DNA from: Bacillota bacterium
Lineage (GTDB): Bacteria > Bacillota > Clostridia > Christensenellales > UMGS416
Reading direction: 5' to 3'
DNA length: 64,000 nt
Assembly: GCA_023421955.1 (NCBI GenBank)
Contig: JAEZSE010000024.1
Coordinates: forward strand, 1 to 64,000
A model generated the notes under the pieces. That model was not told the DNA's origin, did not search any database, and saw only the letters and a list, made by a program, of their open reading frames with translations. Position 1 is the first letter of the stretch; each line of letters opens with the position of its first letter. Positions 1 to 7,760 of the stretch are shown piece by piece. A program made the position numbers and the translations under genes.

Positions 1-422
1 TCAGACAGCGCAAAGCCCTTCAGGTTGATGGCGCGGCCTGTGGGGTTGTAGAGCTCAATCCAGTCGCCGTATTTGCCATTCGATGCAGTGATGGCTCCGC
101 TGTTGCTGGTCATCACTTCGGTGATCACTGGCACATCCGTTACGGCCACCGGCGAGCGGGATCCAGTTGCGTTGGGCTTGGCGGTTTTACCGCCCAGGTT
201 CAGCGTGGCGCCAGGATAGGTGGCCGGCACTGAGTTGGAGGTCATTACTTTGATGAACACAACCACGAGTGCCACAGCAACCAGCAAGATCAGCAACGGG
301 AACGGCTTGCGCGTTTCGCTCTGTTTGCGGGTCTGCGTTGATTTATATTCCGTTCTTTGTACCGGTGGCTGATAGGTGGGCCGCTGCGGCCCCCTGCCTC
401 TCGGCGGCAATCTGGTGGACAT
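1..422 (-). CDS. membrane-anchored lamin-tail-domain (LTD) protein, C-terminus cut by window edge
   Basis: Reading the minus strand from the ATG at 420-422 gives at least 140 residues, still open at base 1. An Arg/Gln/Pro-rich N-terminus of about 40 residues is followed by one hydrophobic segment (residues about 42-60, LLILLVAVALVVVF), a Thr/Pro linker, and then a region containing ITEVMTSN and YGDWIELYNP. These are typical of the start of the lamin-tail domain, an Ig-like fold found in bacterial surface proteins and nucleases. AGGAG stands 8 bases before the ATG. The protein is probably anchored in the membrane with the LTD outside. What lies beyond the LTD is not visible; such proteins often carry nuclease, phosphatase or CotH-like domains. 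Confidence 0.75.
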   Translation of the reverse strand, partial: MSTRLPPRGRGPQRPTYQPPVQRTEYKSTQTRKQSETRKPFPLLILLVAVALVVVFIKVMTSNSVPATYPGATLNLGGKTAKPNATGSRSPVAVTDVPVITEVMTSNSGAITASNGKYGDWIELYNPTGRAINLKGFALS

Positions 423-547
423 TGTTGCTTTCTCCTGTTCTAGCCCATATCGACAGATCAACAAATGAATCTATTACAAGTTTGCATATTTATCTTGGAG
501 CATCACTTGAAGTTCTCTGATCTATTATATTGGCATAACTCAAAAAG

Positions 548-1180
548 TCAAATTCTCTGGTATTCAGAGAATCCAAGCTTTTCCAGTGCGTCCAGAACCA
601 TCAAAGCATGATCCGAAGCCAGTTCACTGTCTGTTATCCGCCGTTTTCCGCCAGTTTCAGCGATGCTGCAAACGATTCTTTCCATGCCTGATTGGAAGGC
701 AAGTTCGTGGATCGTTTCCGGGCCATTCCTTTCTGTTTGAACAGAAACATCATAAAACCCGGCGTCGTCCGCGTCGTCTCCGGCGTGATACTCTATTTCA
801 TTGGAGATAATCGTGGCATATGCCACCGAGATGATCCTGAGCCTGGGGTCACGGCCCAGTGTACCGTATGCCCCCAACTGCGTGAGGTGCACACCGGTTA
901 CGCCAGTCTCCTCCATGAGTTCGCGAGCAGCGGCGTCTTCTAGCGATTCCTCCATTTCTATAAAGCCGCCTGGAAGCGCCAGCATGCCGTAGTAGGGGTG
1001 GCGGCCCCTGCGCACCAGCAGGATCTGCAGCCCCGCACTCGTATCTTTTAAAATAACATTGTCCACTGTGACGGCTGGGCGATCATATGCAGCGGGATCA
1101 TAGGCTGTCAGGAAGTCCTTCAGCGTCATGCCCTTGCTGTCCACAGTGACCAGGTCTTTTTCCTTGGGATACCAAAACAT
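548..1180 (-). CDS. NUDIX hydrolase
   Basis: A 210-residue protein with a full NUDIX box at about residues 71-94 (GGFIEMEES...RELMEETGV). The REL-EE core supplies the Mg2+ ligands for hydrolysis of nucleoside-diphosphate-X substrates. About 35 residues precede the domain (FWYPKEKD...), as in ADP-ribose or 8-oxo-dGTP type NUDIX proteins of Firmicutes. The exact substrate cannot be read from the sequence. I place the start at the ATG at 1180 because GGAGGG lies just before it; an upstream in-frame ATG at 1264 has no ribosome binding site. The gene stands alone and is divergent from rplJ. Confidence 0.85.
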   Translation of the reverse strand: MFWYPKEKDLVTVDSKGMTLKDFLTAYDPAAYDRPAVTVDNVILKDTSAGLQILLVRRGRHPYYGMLALPGGFIEMEESLEDAAARELMEETGVTGVHLTQLGAYGTLGRDPRLRIISVAYATIISNEIEYHAGDDADDAGFYDVSVQTERNGPETIHELAFQSGMERIVCSIAETGGKRRITDSELASDHALMVLDALEKLGFSEYQRI

Positions 1181-1395
1181 AAGTCCCTCCGCGGATGCCT
1201 GTGTATGAATAGGTTCACCGTTTGGACAGTGTTTCCTGCTTTTCGGTTCCTGAAACCTTTGCAAAACGAGCAGTGTGAATAATGTAGATTATACTATAGT
1301 TAAGCTATCATGTTTCATTTGATTTATTAACGCATTGGTTTTGCTGGGATAGTGCCATCACAGGCTAAAAAATGAGCAATCTTTGAAATAAATGT

Positions 1396-1424
1396 TTGAC
1401 ACATCCCGACAGAATTGGTATACT
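1396..1424 (+). promoter_or_regulatory. promoter of the rplJL operon
   Basis: TTGACA at 1396-1401 and TATACT at 1419-1424 are separated by 17 bases, a near-consensus vegetative promoter. Transcription would begin near 1431, just before the L10 leader. Confidence 0.85.
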
Positions 1425-1444
1425 ACTCCCGCTAAAGTTTTCAG

Positions 1445-1558
1445 CTACAGACAGCAGGCGCGGCTTTGCCGCTTAAACCCAAAGCCTGCCGAGGTTGGGA
1501 AGCTTCTATAAAAAGAGCTTTTATTCCCCTGTGCTGTTTGCTTGGCACAGGGGTTTTT
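1445..1558 (+). ncRNA. ribosomal protein L10 leader (autoregulatory mRNA element)
   Basis: The segment between the promoter and rplJ contains ACAGACAGCAGGCG, a short GC hairpin, and CCTGCCGAGGTTGGGAAGC. These match the conserved arms of the Firmicute L10 leader, which mimics the L10 binding site of 23S rRNA. It ends in an intrinsic terminator at 1526-1558. In the known mechanism L10 (or L10/L12) binds the leader and favours the terminator, so the operon is repressed when protein is in excess. Confidence 0.85.
1526..1558 (+). terminator. attenuator terminator of the L10 leader
   Basis: A nine-base-pair stem, CCCCTGTGC (1526-1534) with GCACAGGGG (1545-1553), is followed directly by TTTTT. It lies before the rplJ ribosome binding site, so it acts within the leader rather than after a gene. 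Confidence 0.85.
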
Positions 1559-1598
1559 CATTGCCCCTGAAAAAGGGACAAGGAGGTGAATCACAAAT

Positions 1599-2141
1599 AT
1601 GTCAGCCAACAAGGATGCCAAAGTGGTGGAAGTTGCCGAAATCAAGCAGAAGCTTGATCGTTCCAGTGGCGTGGTTCTGGTGGAATACCAGGGCATGAAC
1701 GTGCTGGAGGTGACCGATCTGCGCAACCAACTGCGCAAGGCCGGTGTGGAATATCGCGTGCTCAAAAACACGCTGGTGAACCGCGCAGCCAATGAGTTGC
1801 AGATCTCCGGGCTGGAGCCGTTCCTGAATGGCTCCACGGCAGTTGCTTTCGGCTACGAAGACCCGACGCAGCCGGCGAAAGTCCTCGCCGACTACATGAA
1901 GAAGAACGAGAAAACCAACAAGCTGAAGATCAAGTGCGGCCTGGTGGATAAGAAGCTCGTTCAGGCCAACGATGTGGAGGCTCTCGCCAAGATCCCGGCC
2001 AAAGAAGTGCTGGTGGCCAAGCTGCTCGGCACACTGAACGCCCCGATCGCCAACTTCGTGGGTGTGCTCAATGGCCCGGCCCGCGCCCTCGTGTGCGCGC
2101 TGAACGCCATTAAGGAGCAGAAAGAACAGCAAAGCGCCTGA
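1599..2141 (+). CDS. rplJ: 50S ribosomal protein L10
   Basis: A 180-residue protein of normal length for L10 (KVVEVAEIKQKL..., VVLVEYQGM, LRKAGVEYRVLKNTL). L10 anchors the L12 dimers on the ribosomal stalk through its C-terminal helix and also represses its own operon through the leader upstream. AAGGAGGTGAATC stands just before the ATG. rplL follows after 48 bases. The usual neighbours rplK-rplA and rpoB-rpoC are not adjacent here: a NUDIX gene precedes and an acetyltransferase follows. Confidence 0.97.
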   Translation: MSANKDAKVVEVAEIKQKLDRSSGVVLVEYQGMNVLEVTDLRNQLRKAGVEYRVLKNTLVNRAANELQISGLEPFLNGSTAVAFGYEDPTQPAKVLADYMKKNEKTNKLKIKCGLVDKKLVQANDVEALAKIPAKEVLVAKLLGTLNAPIANFVGVLNGPARALVCALNAIKEQKEQQSA

Positions 2142-2189
2142 TCTCATGCAACACAATACTAACAGAAAGAAAATGGAGGAGTCATAATC

Positions 2190-2564
2190 ATGACCAAGCA
2201 GGAAATCATCGAAGCCATCAAGCAAATGAACGTTCTCGAGCTGTCTGAAATGGTGAAGGACCTTGAGGAAATCTTCGGCGTGAGCGCCGCCGCCCCTGTG
2301 GCCGTGGCCGCCGCCCCCGCTGCCGCCGCCGCTGCCGAGCCCGTTGAGGAGCAGACCGAGTTCGACGTGATCCTCGAATCCGCCGGCGCTGAGAAGATCA
2401 AGGTCATCAAGGTCATCCGCGAGATCACCAGCCTGGGCCTCAAGGAAGCCAAGGACCTGGTGGACGGCGCCCCCAGCACCGTCAAGACCGCTATCCAGAA
2501 GGCCGAAGCCGAGAGCATCAAGGCCAAGCTCGTCGAAGTCGGCGCCGCTGTCAAAATCAAGTAA
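2190..2564 (+). CDS. rplL: 50S ribosomal protein L7/L12
   Basis: A 124-residue protein with the N-terminal dimerisation region (ELSEMVKDLEEIFGV), an Ala/Pro-rich hinge at about residues 33-52, and the factor-binding C-terminal domain (EFDVILESAG, IKVIREITSLGLKEAKDLV). It forms the mobile stalk that recruits translation GTPases. It is cotranscribed with rplJ and followed at once by a strong terminator, so this is a two-gene operon. Confidence 0.97.
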   Translation: MTKQEIIEAIKQMNVLELSEMVKDLEEIFGVSAAAPVAVAAAPAAAAAAEPVEEQTEFDVILESAGAEKIKVIKVIREITSLGLKEAKDLVDGAPSTVKTAIQKAEAESIKAKLVEVGAAVKIK

Positions 2565-2578
2565 TTTCTAGCTTGCCG

Positions 2579-2611
2579 AAAAGCCCCTTCCCGCAACGGG
2601 AAGGGGCTTTT
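2579..2611 (+). terminator. rho-independent terminator after rplL
   Basis: AAGCCCCTTCCCG (2581-2593) pairs perfectly with CGGGAAGGGGCTT (2597-2609) around a three-base loop, and T-rich sequence follows. Confidence 0.9.
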
Positions 2612-2656
2612 GTTTGTGGATCCCTAATCTTAACCCATCTCCCGTGGGATCTCCCG

Positions 2657-2685
2657 TTGGCGAATCAGTGAATTCCTGCTACAAT
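2657..2685 (+). promoter_or_regulatory. promoter for the acetyltransferase/HAD pair
   Basis: TTGGCG (2657-2662), a 17-base spacer and TACAAT (2680-2685) lie about 20 bases before the gene at 2706. Confidence 0.65.
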
Positions 2686-2705
2686 ATCCGGCAAGGAGCG
2701 TTGTC

Positions 2706-3272
2706 ATGATCCGTCTTCAAACAGACCGCCTCATCATCCGAGACCACCTGCCGGAAGACTTGCAGGCTATGCACAGCCTGCTGTCAAACCCGGCAGCGAT
2801 GTATTATTTGGAAGACATCCGCACCTCCACACTGGAGGAGACGCTGCAAAACCTTGAGATTGCGCTTGCCGAAGGCAATCGGCTGGACCGGGAGAAGTTC
2901 TTTTTCGCCATCACAGATCGCCGTACTGGTGAATACATCGGTGAAATCGGCTACACTGTGAGGCTTAAAACGCCTGATGGCTCTGTGGTCAATCTGGGAT
3001 ATTTCCTCAAGCCTGAGCACTGGGGCCGTGGCATTGCAACCGAAGCTGCCCGCGCAGTGCTGCGCTATGCCTTCGAGGAAGGCGGCGCGGTGAAGGTGGA
3101 GACCGGCTGCATCCGTGACAACATCGCATCACAAGCCGTGATGATCAAGCTGGGCATGATGAAAGAGGCAGACCTCCGCCTACATGTTTGGCACGATGGG
3201 GAGCTGAAGGACCGCGTGGAATATGGCATGACGAAGGACGACTGGATATGCTGGAAGGTGTCAAGGCAATAG
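2706..3272 (+). CDS. GNAT-family N-acetyltransferase (RimJ/RimL-like)
   Basis: A 188-residue protein with the plan of RimJ/RimL-type GNAT enzymes: TDRLIIRDHLPEDL at the N-terminus, GEIGYTV in the central sheet, and the acetyl-CoA loop GYFLKPEHWGRGIATEAARA at about residues 99-118. GRGIATEA corresponds to the Q/RxxGxG/A pyrophosphate-binding motif. The acceptor substrate (protein N-terminus, amino sugar or antibiotic) cannot be inferred. Its end overlaps the start of the HAD gene by about 25 bases, so the two are probably translated together. Confidence 0.85.
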   Translation: MIRLQTDRLIIRDHLPEDLQAMHSLLSNPAAMYYLEDIRTSTLEETLQNLEIALAEGNRLDREKFFFAITDRRTGEYIGEIGYTVRLKTPDGSVVNLGYFLKPEHWGRGIATEAARAVLRYAFEEGGAVKVETGCIRDNIASQAVMIKLGMMKEADLRLHVWHDGELKDRVEYGMTKDDWICWKVSRQ

Positions 3273-3937
3273 GCCTGGATTTGGGCCAAACGCTGATGCG
3301 CTATGAGGGTGTGCCAATGAGCTGGCAGGCATTGTACCCTGAGGCATTGCGTGCGGCTTGTTATGCTGCTGGCATTCCAGCGGATGCTGGCTTTCTCCAA
3401 ACAACCTGTGAGCGGTTGGCCATGTTCAACACCAGGATTCACCCCAGAGTGATTGAGGTTGATGCCCAGCAGATTTTCTCTGAGGTGCTCGGCGAGCTTG
3501 GGCATACAGAGCTGGACAATGCGATTGACGGCTTCTTCAGCACAGTGCGGCAGTCCTATGCCATCTATGAGGATGCCATTCCATTCCTTACCCGGATGAA
3601 GAACGCGGGCATCCCGTGCGGCGTGCTCACCGATGTGCCATATGGCATGCCGGCGCGATGGGTTGGGCTTGACCTGGAGCCGTTTATGCCATTTTTAGAG
3701 GTCACCATATCATCAGTGGATGTTGGGTTTCGAAAACCGCATCAGGCGGGCTTCCTGGCCTTGGCCGGGCGTATGGGCATAGAACCGACCTGCATGGCCT
3801 ATGTGGGTGATGAACGGAAAGACATTGAGGGCGCAAAAGCAGCCGGAATGGTCGCTGTGCTGATTGACCGCGAGGGCAATCTGCCAGATTTCGGAGAGGA
3901 TCATCGAATCGCCGACCTTCATGAACTGTTGGTATAG
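3248..3937 (+). CDS. HAD-superfamily hydrolase
   Basis: A 229-residue protein from the ATG at 3248. Motif I is GLDLGQTLM, so the second Asp of the usual DxDx(T/V) is replaced by Gly while the nucleophile Asp stays. A C1-type cap follows, then GVLTDVP (motif II), FRKPHQAGF (motif III Lys) and YVGDERKDIEGAKAAG (motif IV acidic pair). The missing second Asp is the usual acid/base, so activity may be altered. I chose this start because upstream in-frame starts lie deep inside the acetyltransferase gene and AAGGA precedes this ATG. Confidence 0.8.
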   Translation: MLEGVKAIGLDLGQTLMRYEGVPMSWQALYPEALRAACYAAGIPADAGFLQTTCERLAMFNTRIHPRVIEVDAQQIFSEVLGELGHTELDNAIDGFFSTVRQSYAIYEDAIPFLTRMKNAGIPCGVLTDVPYGMPARWVGLDLEPFMPFLEVTISSVDVGFRKPHQAGFLALAGRMGIEPTCMAYVGDERKDIEGAKAAGMVAVLIDREGNLPDFGEDHRIADLHELLV

Positions 3938-4007
3938 AGTGTGAATATGCAATCGTGGCTTCCTGCCGAAGACAAAATGACTACATAGATTTCAGGAGGA
4001 TATCACC

Positions 4008-4538
4008 ATGAACAGAGCTCAGCTTGCCAAGAGCATCTATGATGCGTCGCACCTCACTGGGAAATTCTTGCTGAGGAGCGGACAGTATTCCAATGAGTAT
4101 TTTGATAAGTACCTGTTTGAAGCCGACCCGGGGCTTCTGAAGGAAATTGCCAGCCACATGGAGGCGCTGATCCCGGCAGGCTCCGAAGTGCTGGCGGGGC
4201 TTGAAATGGGCGGCATCCCGGTTGCAACAGCACTGTCACTTAACACCGGAACCAAGGCATGTTTTGTTCGTAAGAAAGCCAAGGAGTATGGCACCTGCAA
4301 GCTTGCCGAGGGCGCGGATGTGACCGGAAAGCGGCTATGCATCGTGGAAGATGTGGTCACGACCGGCGGTGCGATTCTGGATGCCGCAAGGGAGCTTCGG
4401 AAAGCAGGTGCCATCGTCGAAAACGTAATTTGCGTAATCGAGCGCGACCCCAAAGGCCGGCAAAACCTGAAGGCCGAGGGCATGGAGCTGATTCCGTTGT
4501 TTACGATGGAAGAGTTGAAGCAGGCGGGCCAGGCATAG
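4008..4538 (+). CDS. pyrE: orotate phosphoribosyltransferase
   Basis: A 176-residue type I phosphoribosyltransferase with the PRPP-binding motif LCIVEDVVTTGGAI at residues 110-123, the catalytic-loop segment FVRKKAKEYGT (86-96), and GLEMGGIPVA (64-73). It converts orotate and PRPP to OMP in pyrimidine synthesis. An AGGAGG site stands before the ATG. No other pyr gene is nearby and I found no PyrR binding element or attenuator upstream. A purine or archaeal-type PRTase is less likely given the motif set. Confidence 0.9.
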   Translation: MNRAQLAKSIYDASHLTGKFLLRSGQYSNEYFDKYLFEADPGLLKEIASHMEALIPAGSEVLAGLEMGGIPVATALSLNTGTKACFVRKKAKEYGTCKLAEGADVTGKRLCIVEDVVTTGGAILDAARELRKAGAIVENVICVIERDPKGRQNLKAEGMELIPLFTMEELKQAGQA

Positions 4539-4603
4539 GTATAGGTTTCTGATGGGCTACAACTTCACCAAAGCTGTGAATGAGTGGAGAACAGGAGGCG
4601 GCC

Positions 4604-5185
4604 ATGTCAGAAGATGAATCGATTCCGTATATCCCGCTTGTGATGCGCCACGATAACCTTCTGGCTGCGCCGATCATGCCGTTGCCGCAGGGCTATTCCA
4701 TCCGGTTGTTTCGCCCCGGTGAGGAACTTGCCTGGGCAGAGATTGCCACCGATGCTGGAGAATTCCAGTCAACCGGGGAGGCGCTCAACTACTTTGCAGA
4801 GCATTTTGCAGGCCACTTCGGGCAGCTCACCGGCCGCTGCTTTTTCCTGTTGGATGGTGTCGGAAAGCCTGTTGGCACCGCGACAGGCTGGTTTGTGGAC
4901 GACGACCCCACAATTGGCCGATTGCACTGGGTTGCCATTGCAAAAGCCCATCAAGGCCGGCGGCTCTGCAAGCCTCTTGTGGTTGCGGCGATGAACCGTA
5001 TGGCAGAGATGGGCCACACAACAGGCATTCTTACGACACAGCCGGAGAGCTGGAAGGGCATCAAGGTGTATCTGCATCTTGGTTGGAAGCCTTTTGACGA
5101 TGGTTTGCCGGAGTACCAGAAGGGATGGGATATCGTAGAATCTATCTTCATCAATAGTTGTTATGGTGTGTTATGCAAACAATGA
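4604..5185 (+). CDS. GNAT-family N-acetyltransferase
   Basis: A 193-residue protein from the ATG at 4604, which has AGGAGG five bases ahead; an upstream ATG at 4580 lacks one. GNAT features are YSIRLFRPGEELAWAEI near the N-terminus, GTATGWF in the core sheet, and WVAIAKAHQGRRLCKPLVVAAM as the acetyl-CoA loop (QGRRLC in the Q/RxxGxG position, with Arg in place of the second Gly). LHLGWKPFDDG near the end fits the last strands. Substrate unknown. It ends three bases from the convergent Crp/Fnr gene. Confidence 0.8.
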   Translation: MSEDESIPYIPLVMRHDNLLAAPIMPLPQGYSIRLFRPGEELAWAEIATDAGEFQSTGEALNYFAEHFAGHFGQLTGRCFFLLDGVGKPVGTATGWFVDDDPTIGRLHWVAIAKAHQGRRLCKPLVVAAMNRMAEMGHTTGILTTQPESWKGIKVYLHLGWKPFDDGLPEYQKGWDIVESIFINSCYGVLCKQ

Positions 5186-5188
5186 TTC

Positions 5189-5884
5189 CTATTCTTCTGC
5201 TGCTTCCTTCAGTTTATTAATCTCCTTGATCTTAACTGTCGCCATATGAAAATCAATTACACCCTCGTCGCGCATGCGGCCCATTTCCCGCGACATGGAC
5301 GGGCGGGAGACCCCCAGGTAGTCGGCCAGTTCGTTGCGGTTCATTGGCAGCGTGAAGGTCACGTTGCCGGCCATGCGGGCGCGCTCCAGAAAATAGGCTG
5401 CCAGCTTTCCGCGCATTGTCTTCATTGCAAGGTATTCCACTTTTTTGTTGAGCGCCAATGCCTTTTCCGCCAGAATGCGCAGCATGTTTTCGATCACTGC
5501 CGTGTGCCACCGGCAGCTTTTGGCGCAGGAACCGGCAATCTTGTCTGCTGGAAGGAACAGCACCACTGTGGGCTCCTGCGCCATCACGGTGGCCGGCCAT
5601 TTTGGGTTGGCTGACCAGGCTGCCATTTCACCAAACAGGCTGCCGGGTCTCACCACGGTCATAATGATGCGGTCTCCGGCGGCATTTTCCTTGATGACTG
5701 CTGCCTCGCCGGATAGCACGCAACCGATGCCGCTGAATGGGTTGCCCTCCATGGAGATGTACTCGTTTTTCTTGTATTCCTGAATCCTTGGGTTCAGGCA
5801 AACCAGAAAGGAGGCAATTTCCTCGCGGCTGATGCCGAGGAACAAAGGCGTCTTCATGAGCGTTGCGATGTATTCGGCCTTCAT
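5189..5884 (-). CDS. Crp/Fnr-family transcriptional regulator, probable hcp regulator
   Basis: A 231-residue protein with an N-terminal cyclic-nucleotide-type beta-barrel (residues about 10-120, GCVLSGEAAVIKE, RPGSLFGEMA) and a C-terminal winged helix (182-205, NRNELADYLGVSRPSMSRE). It has no N-terminal Cys cluster like FNR. It is divergent from hcp. In Clostridia and sulfate reducers a Crp/Fnr protein (HcpR type) beside hcp activates it under nitrosative stress, so the same role is inferred here. The start at 5884 follows GGGGAG; an in-frame ATG at 5932 is less likely because the -10 of its own promoter would overlap it. Confidence 0.85.
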   Translation of the reverse strand: MKAEYIATLMKTPLFLGISREEIASFLVCLNPRIQEYKKNEYISMEGNPFSGIGCVLSGEAAVIKENAAGDRIIMTVVRPGSLFGEMAAWSANPKWPATVMAQEPTVVLFLPADKIAGSCAKSCRWHTAVIENMLRILAEKALALNKKVEYLAMKTMRGKLAAYFLERARMAGNVTFTLPMNRNELADYLGVSRPSMSREMGRMRDEGVIDFHMATVKIKEINKLKEAAEE

Positions 5885-5930
5885 ATCTCTCCCCACTAAC
5901 TGTAGCCTTGGCAACCGATTTTTCAGGATC

Positions 5931-5959
5931 ATTTTAATATACTGTTCTCAGATACGCAA
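5931..5959 (-). promoter_or_regulatory. promoter of the Crp/Fnr gene in the divergent hcp region
   Basis: On the minus strand TTGCGT (5954-5959), a 17-base spacer and TAAAAT (5931-5936). I could not see an equally clear plus-strand promoter for hcp, which is compatible with activator-dependent expression. Confidence 0.5.
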
Positions 5960-5987
5960 GATCAGCTAATAAAATGGGAGGAAAGAA

Positions 5988-7556
5988 ATGTCAGAAATGT
6001 TTTGTTTCCAGTGCGAGCAGACGGCGGGCGGCAAGGGCTGCACCCGGTCCGGTGTGTGCGGCAAGCCGCCGGTCGTAGCTAACTTGCACGATGAGCTCAC
6101 CGGAGCGTTGATCGGCTTGGCAAGGGCTGCCGACAGCAAATCTGTGCCACAGGAGATCGGCAATCTGGTGATGTTTTCGTTGTTTGCCACGCTCACCAAC
6201 ACCAACTTTGACCCGGCCCGCTTTGATGAGCTGCTCAAGCAGGTTCGAGAGGCAAAGGCGGCGCTGGGCGGCGGTGACGACATGCCCGCCAGCGCGCTGT
6301 GGGATGGCGATGAGAATATTGTGTCGGCGCGGTCCACGCTGCTGTTCGGCATGCGCGGCATGGCAGCTTATGGCTGGCACGCCCATGTGTTGGGCAAGCA
6401 TGACGATGAGGTGACTGGTTGGTTCTTCAAGGGCCTCAGGGCTATCGGGGAGGAGCGTACCATTGAGGGTTGGCTCGGCCTCATCATGGAGTTCGGCCAG
6501 GTGAATTCCAAGTGCATGGCGCTGCTGGATGAAGCCAACACCACCACGTATGGGCAGCCTGTGCCCACCAAGGTTTCCCTGAAGGTGGAGAATGGGCCGT
6601 TTATCGTGGTTTCAGGCCATGACCTGCATGACCTCAAGCAGCTGCTGGAGCAGACGAATGGCAAAGGTATCAACATCTACACCCACGGGGAGATGCTGCC
6701 GGCTCATGGCTATCCGGAGCTCAAGAAGTATGATCATTTGAAGGGCAATTTCGGCACCGCCTGGCAGAACCAGCAGAAGGAATTTGACAGCCTGCCCGGC
6801 GCGATCCTCTTTACGACCAACTGCATCATGACGCCCAAGCCAAGTTATGCCGACCGCGTCTATACCACCGGCATTGTGGGCTTCCCGGGGCTCAAGCACC
6901 TACCGGATCTGGAGGAAGGCAAAAAAGACTTTACTCTCGTAATTGAAAAAGCGTTGGCGCTGGGTGGTTGGCCGGAAGACAAACAGTTCGCCGGCATCAA
7001 CGGCGGCACGGAGCTCATGACCGGTTTTGCCCGCAACACAGTGCTCGGCGTGGCTGACAAGGTGATCGATGCGGTAAAAGCTGGCGCTCTGAAGCACATC
7101 TTCCTGGTGGGCGGTTGTGACGGCGCAAAGCCCGGTCGCAACTATTACACCCAGTTTGCCAAGCTCACCCCGCCGGATACGGCAGTGCTTACGCTTGCCT
7201 GCGGCAAGTATCGCATCAACGATCTGGATTTGGGCACTGTGGGCGGCTTGCCCCGCATCATGGACATGGGCCAGTGCAACGACGCCTATTCTGCCATTCA
7301 AGTGGCCCTGGCGCTGGCCGGCGCGTTCAACTGCACCGTCAACGACCTGCCTCTCACGCTGGTGCTCAGCTGGTATGAGCAGAAGGCCGTGTGTATCTTG
7401 CTGACACTGCTTTCTCTGGGTGTGAAAAACATCTATCTCGGGCCCACGCTGCCAGCCTTCCTGAGCCCCGCCGTGCTCAACGTGCTGGTGGAGAAGTTCA
7501 ACATTCACCCCATCAGCACGCCGGAGGAAGATCTGAAGGTGATCCTGGGTCACTGA
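5988..7556 (+). CDS. hcp: hydroxylamine reductase / hybrid cluster protein
   Basis: A 522-residue protein starting MSEMFCFQCEQTAGG. The N-terminal cysteines C6, C9, C18 and C24 (CX2CX8CX5C) bind the [4Fe-4S] cluster as in Hcp of obligate anaerobes. Hybrid-cluster ligand regions are present (SGHDLHDL, TTNCIMTPK, VGGCDGAKPGR, LACGKYRIND). Hcp reduces NO or hydroxylamine and protects against nitrosative stress. AGGAGG-like sequence (GGGAGGAAAG) precedes the ATG. No hcr reductase gene is adjacent, so another electron donor such as ferredoxin or rubredoxin would be used. Confidence 0.97.
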   Translation: MSEMFCFQCEQTAGGKGCTRSGVCGKPPVVANLHDELTGALIGLARAADSKSVPQEIGNLVMFSLFATLTNTNFDPARFDELLKQVREAKAALGGGDDMPASALWDGDENIVSARSTLLFGMRGMAAYGWHAHVLGKHDDEVTGWFFKGLRAIGEERTIEGWLGLIMEFGQVNSKCMALLDEANTTTYGQPVPTKVSLKVENGPFIVVSGHDLHDLKQLLEQTNGKGINIYTHGEMLPAHGYPELKKYDHLKGNFGTAWQNQQKEFDSLPGAILFTTNCIMTPKPSYADRVYTTGIVGFPGLKHLPDLEEGKKDFTLVIEKALALGGWPEDKQFAGINGGTELMTGFARNTVLGVADKVIDAVKAGALKHIFLVGGCDGAKPGRNYYTQFAKLTPPDTAVLTLACGKYRINDLDLGTVGGLPRIMDMGQCNDAYSAIQVALALAGAFNCTVNDLPLTLVLSWYEQKAVCILLTLLSLGVKNIYLGPTLPAFLSPAVLNVLVEKFNIHPISTPEEDLKVILGH

Positions 7557-7577
7557 CACGCACCGTATTATCCGCTT

Positions 7578-7617
7578 GCAGCCCTTCCCCAGAATGAGGA
7601 GGGGCTGCTTTCTTTTT
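7578..7617 (+). terminator. terminator after hcp
   Basis: GCAGCCCTTCC (7578-7588) pairs with GGAGGGGCTGC (7598-7608) with one G-U pair, followed by a T-rich run. Confidence 0.8.
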
Positions 7618-7716
7618 CGCTTTGAATCCACCTGATGCAGTCACCCATGTCAGCGGCAGAAAAGTCTTTACCCTTAAGGAGGGGATAACCGTTTCTTTTT
7701 AACAAGGTTATCTTTA

Positions 7717-7725
7717 TGTTATAAT
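7717..7725 (+). promoter_or_regulatory. extended -10 promoter of the VWA gene
   Basis: TGTTATAAT, an extended -10 element, lies 36 bases before the ATG. The -35 position is only T-rich. Confidence 0.55.
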
Positions 7726-7760
7726 ATTCGACAAGCAATACTGCATGAAGGTGCGTATAG

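Noticed and set aside
3248..3937. HAD gene as a pseudogene because motif I has Gly for the second Asp
   Set aside because: All other motifs are intact and the frame is full length; some HAD proteins have this change.
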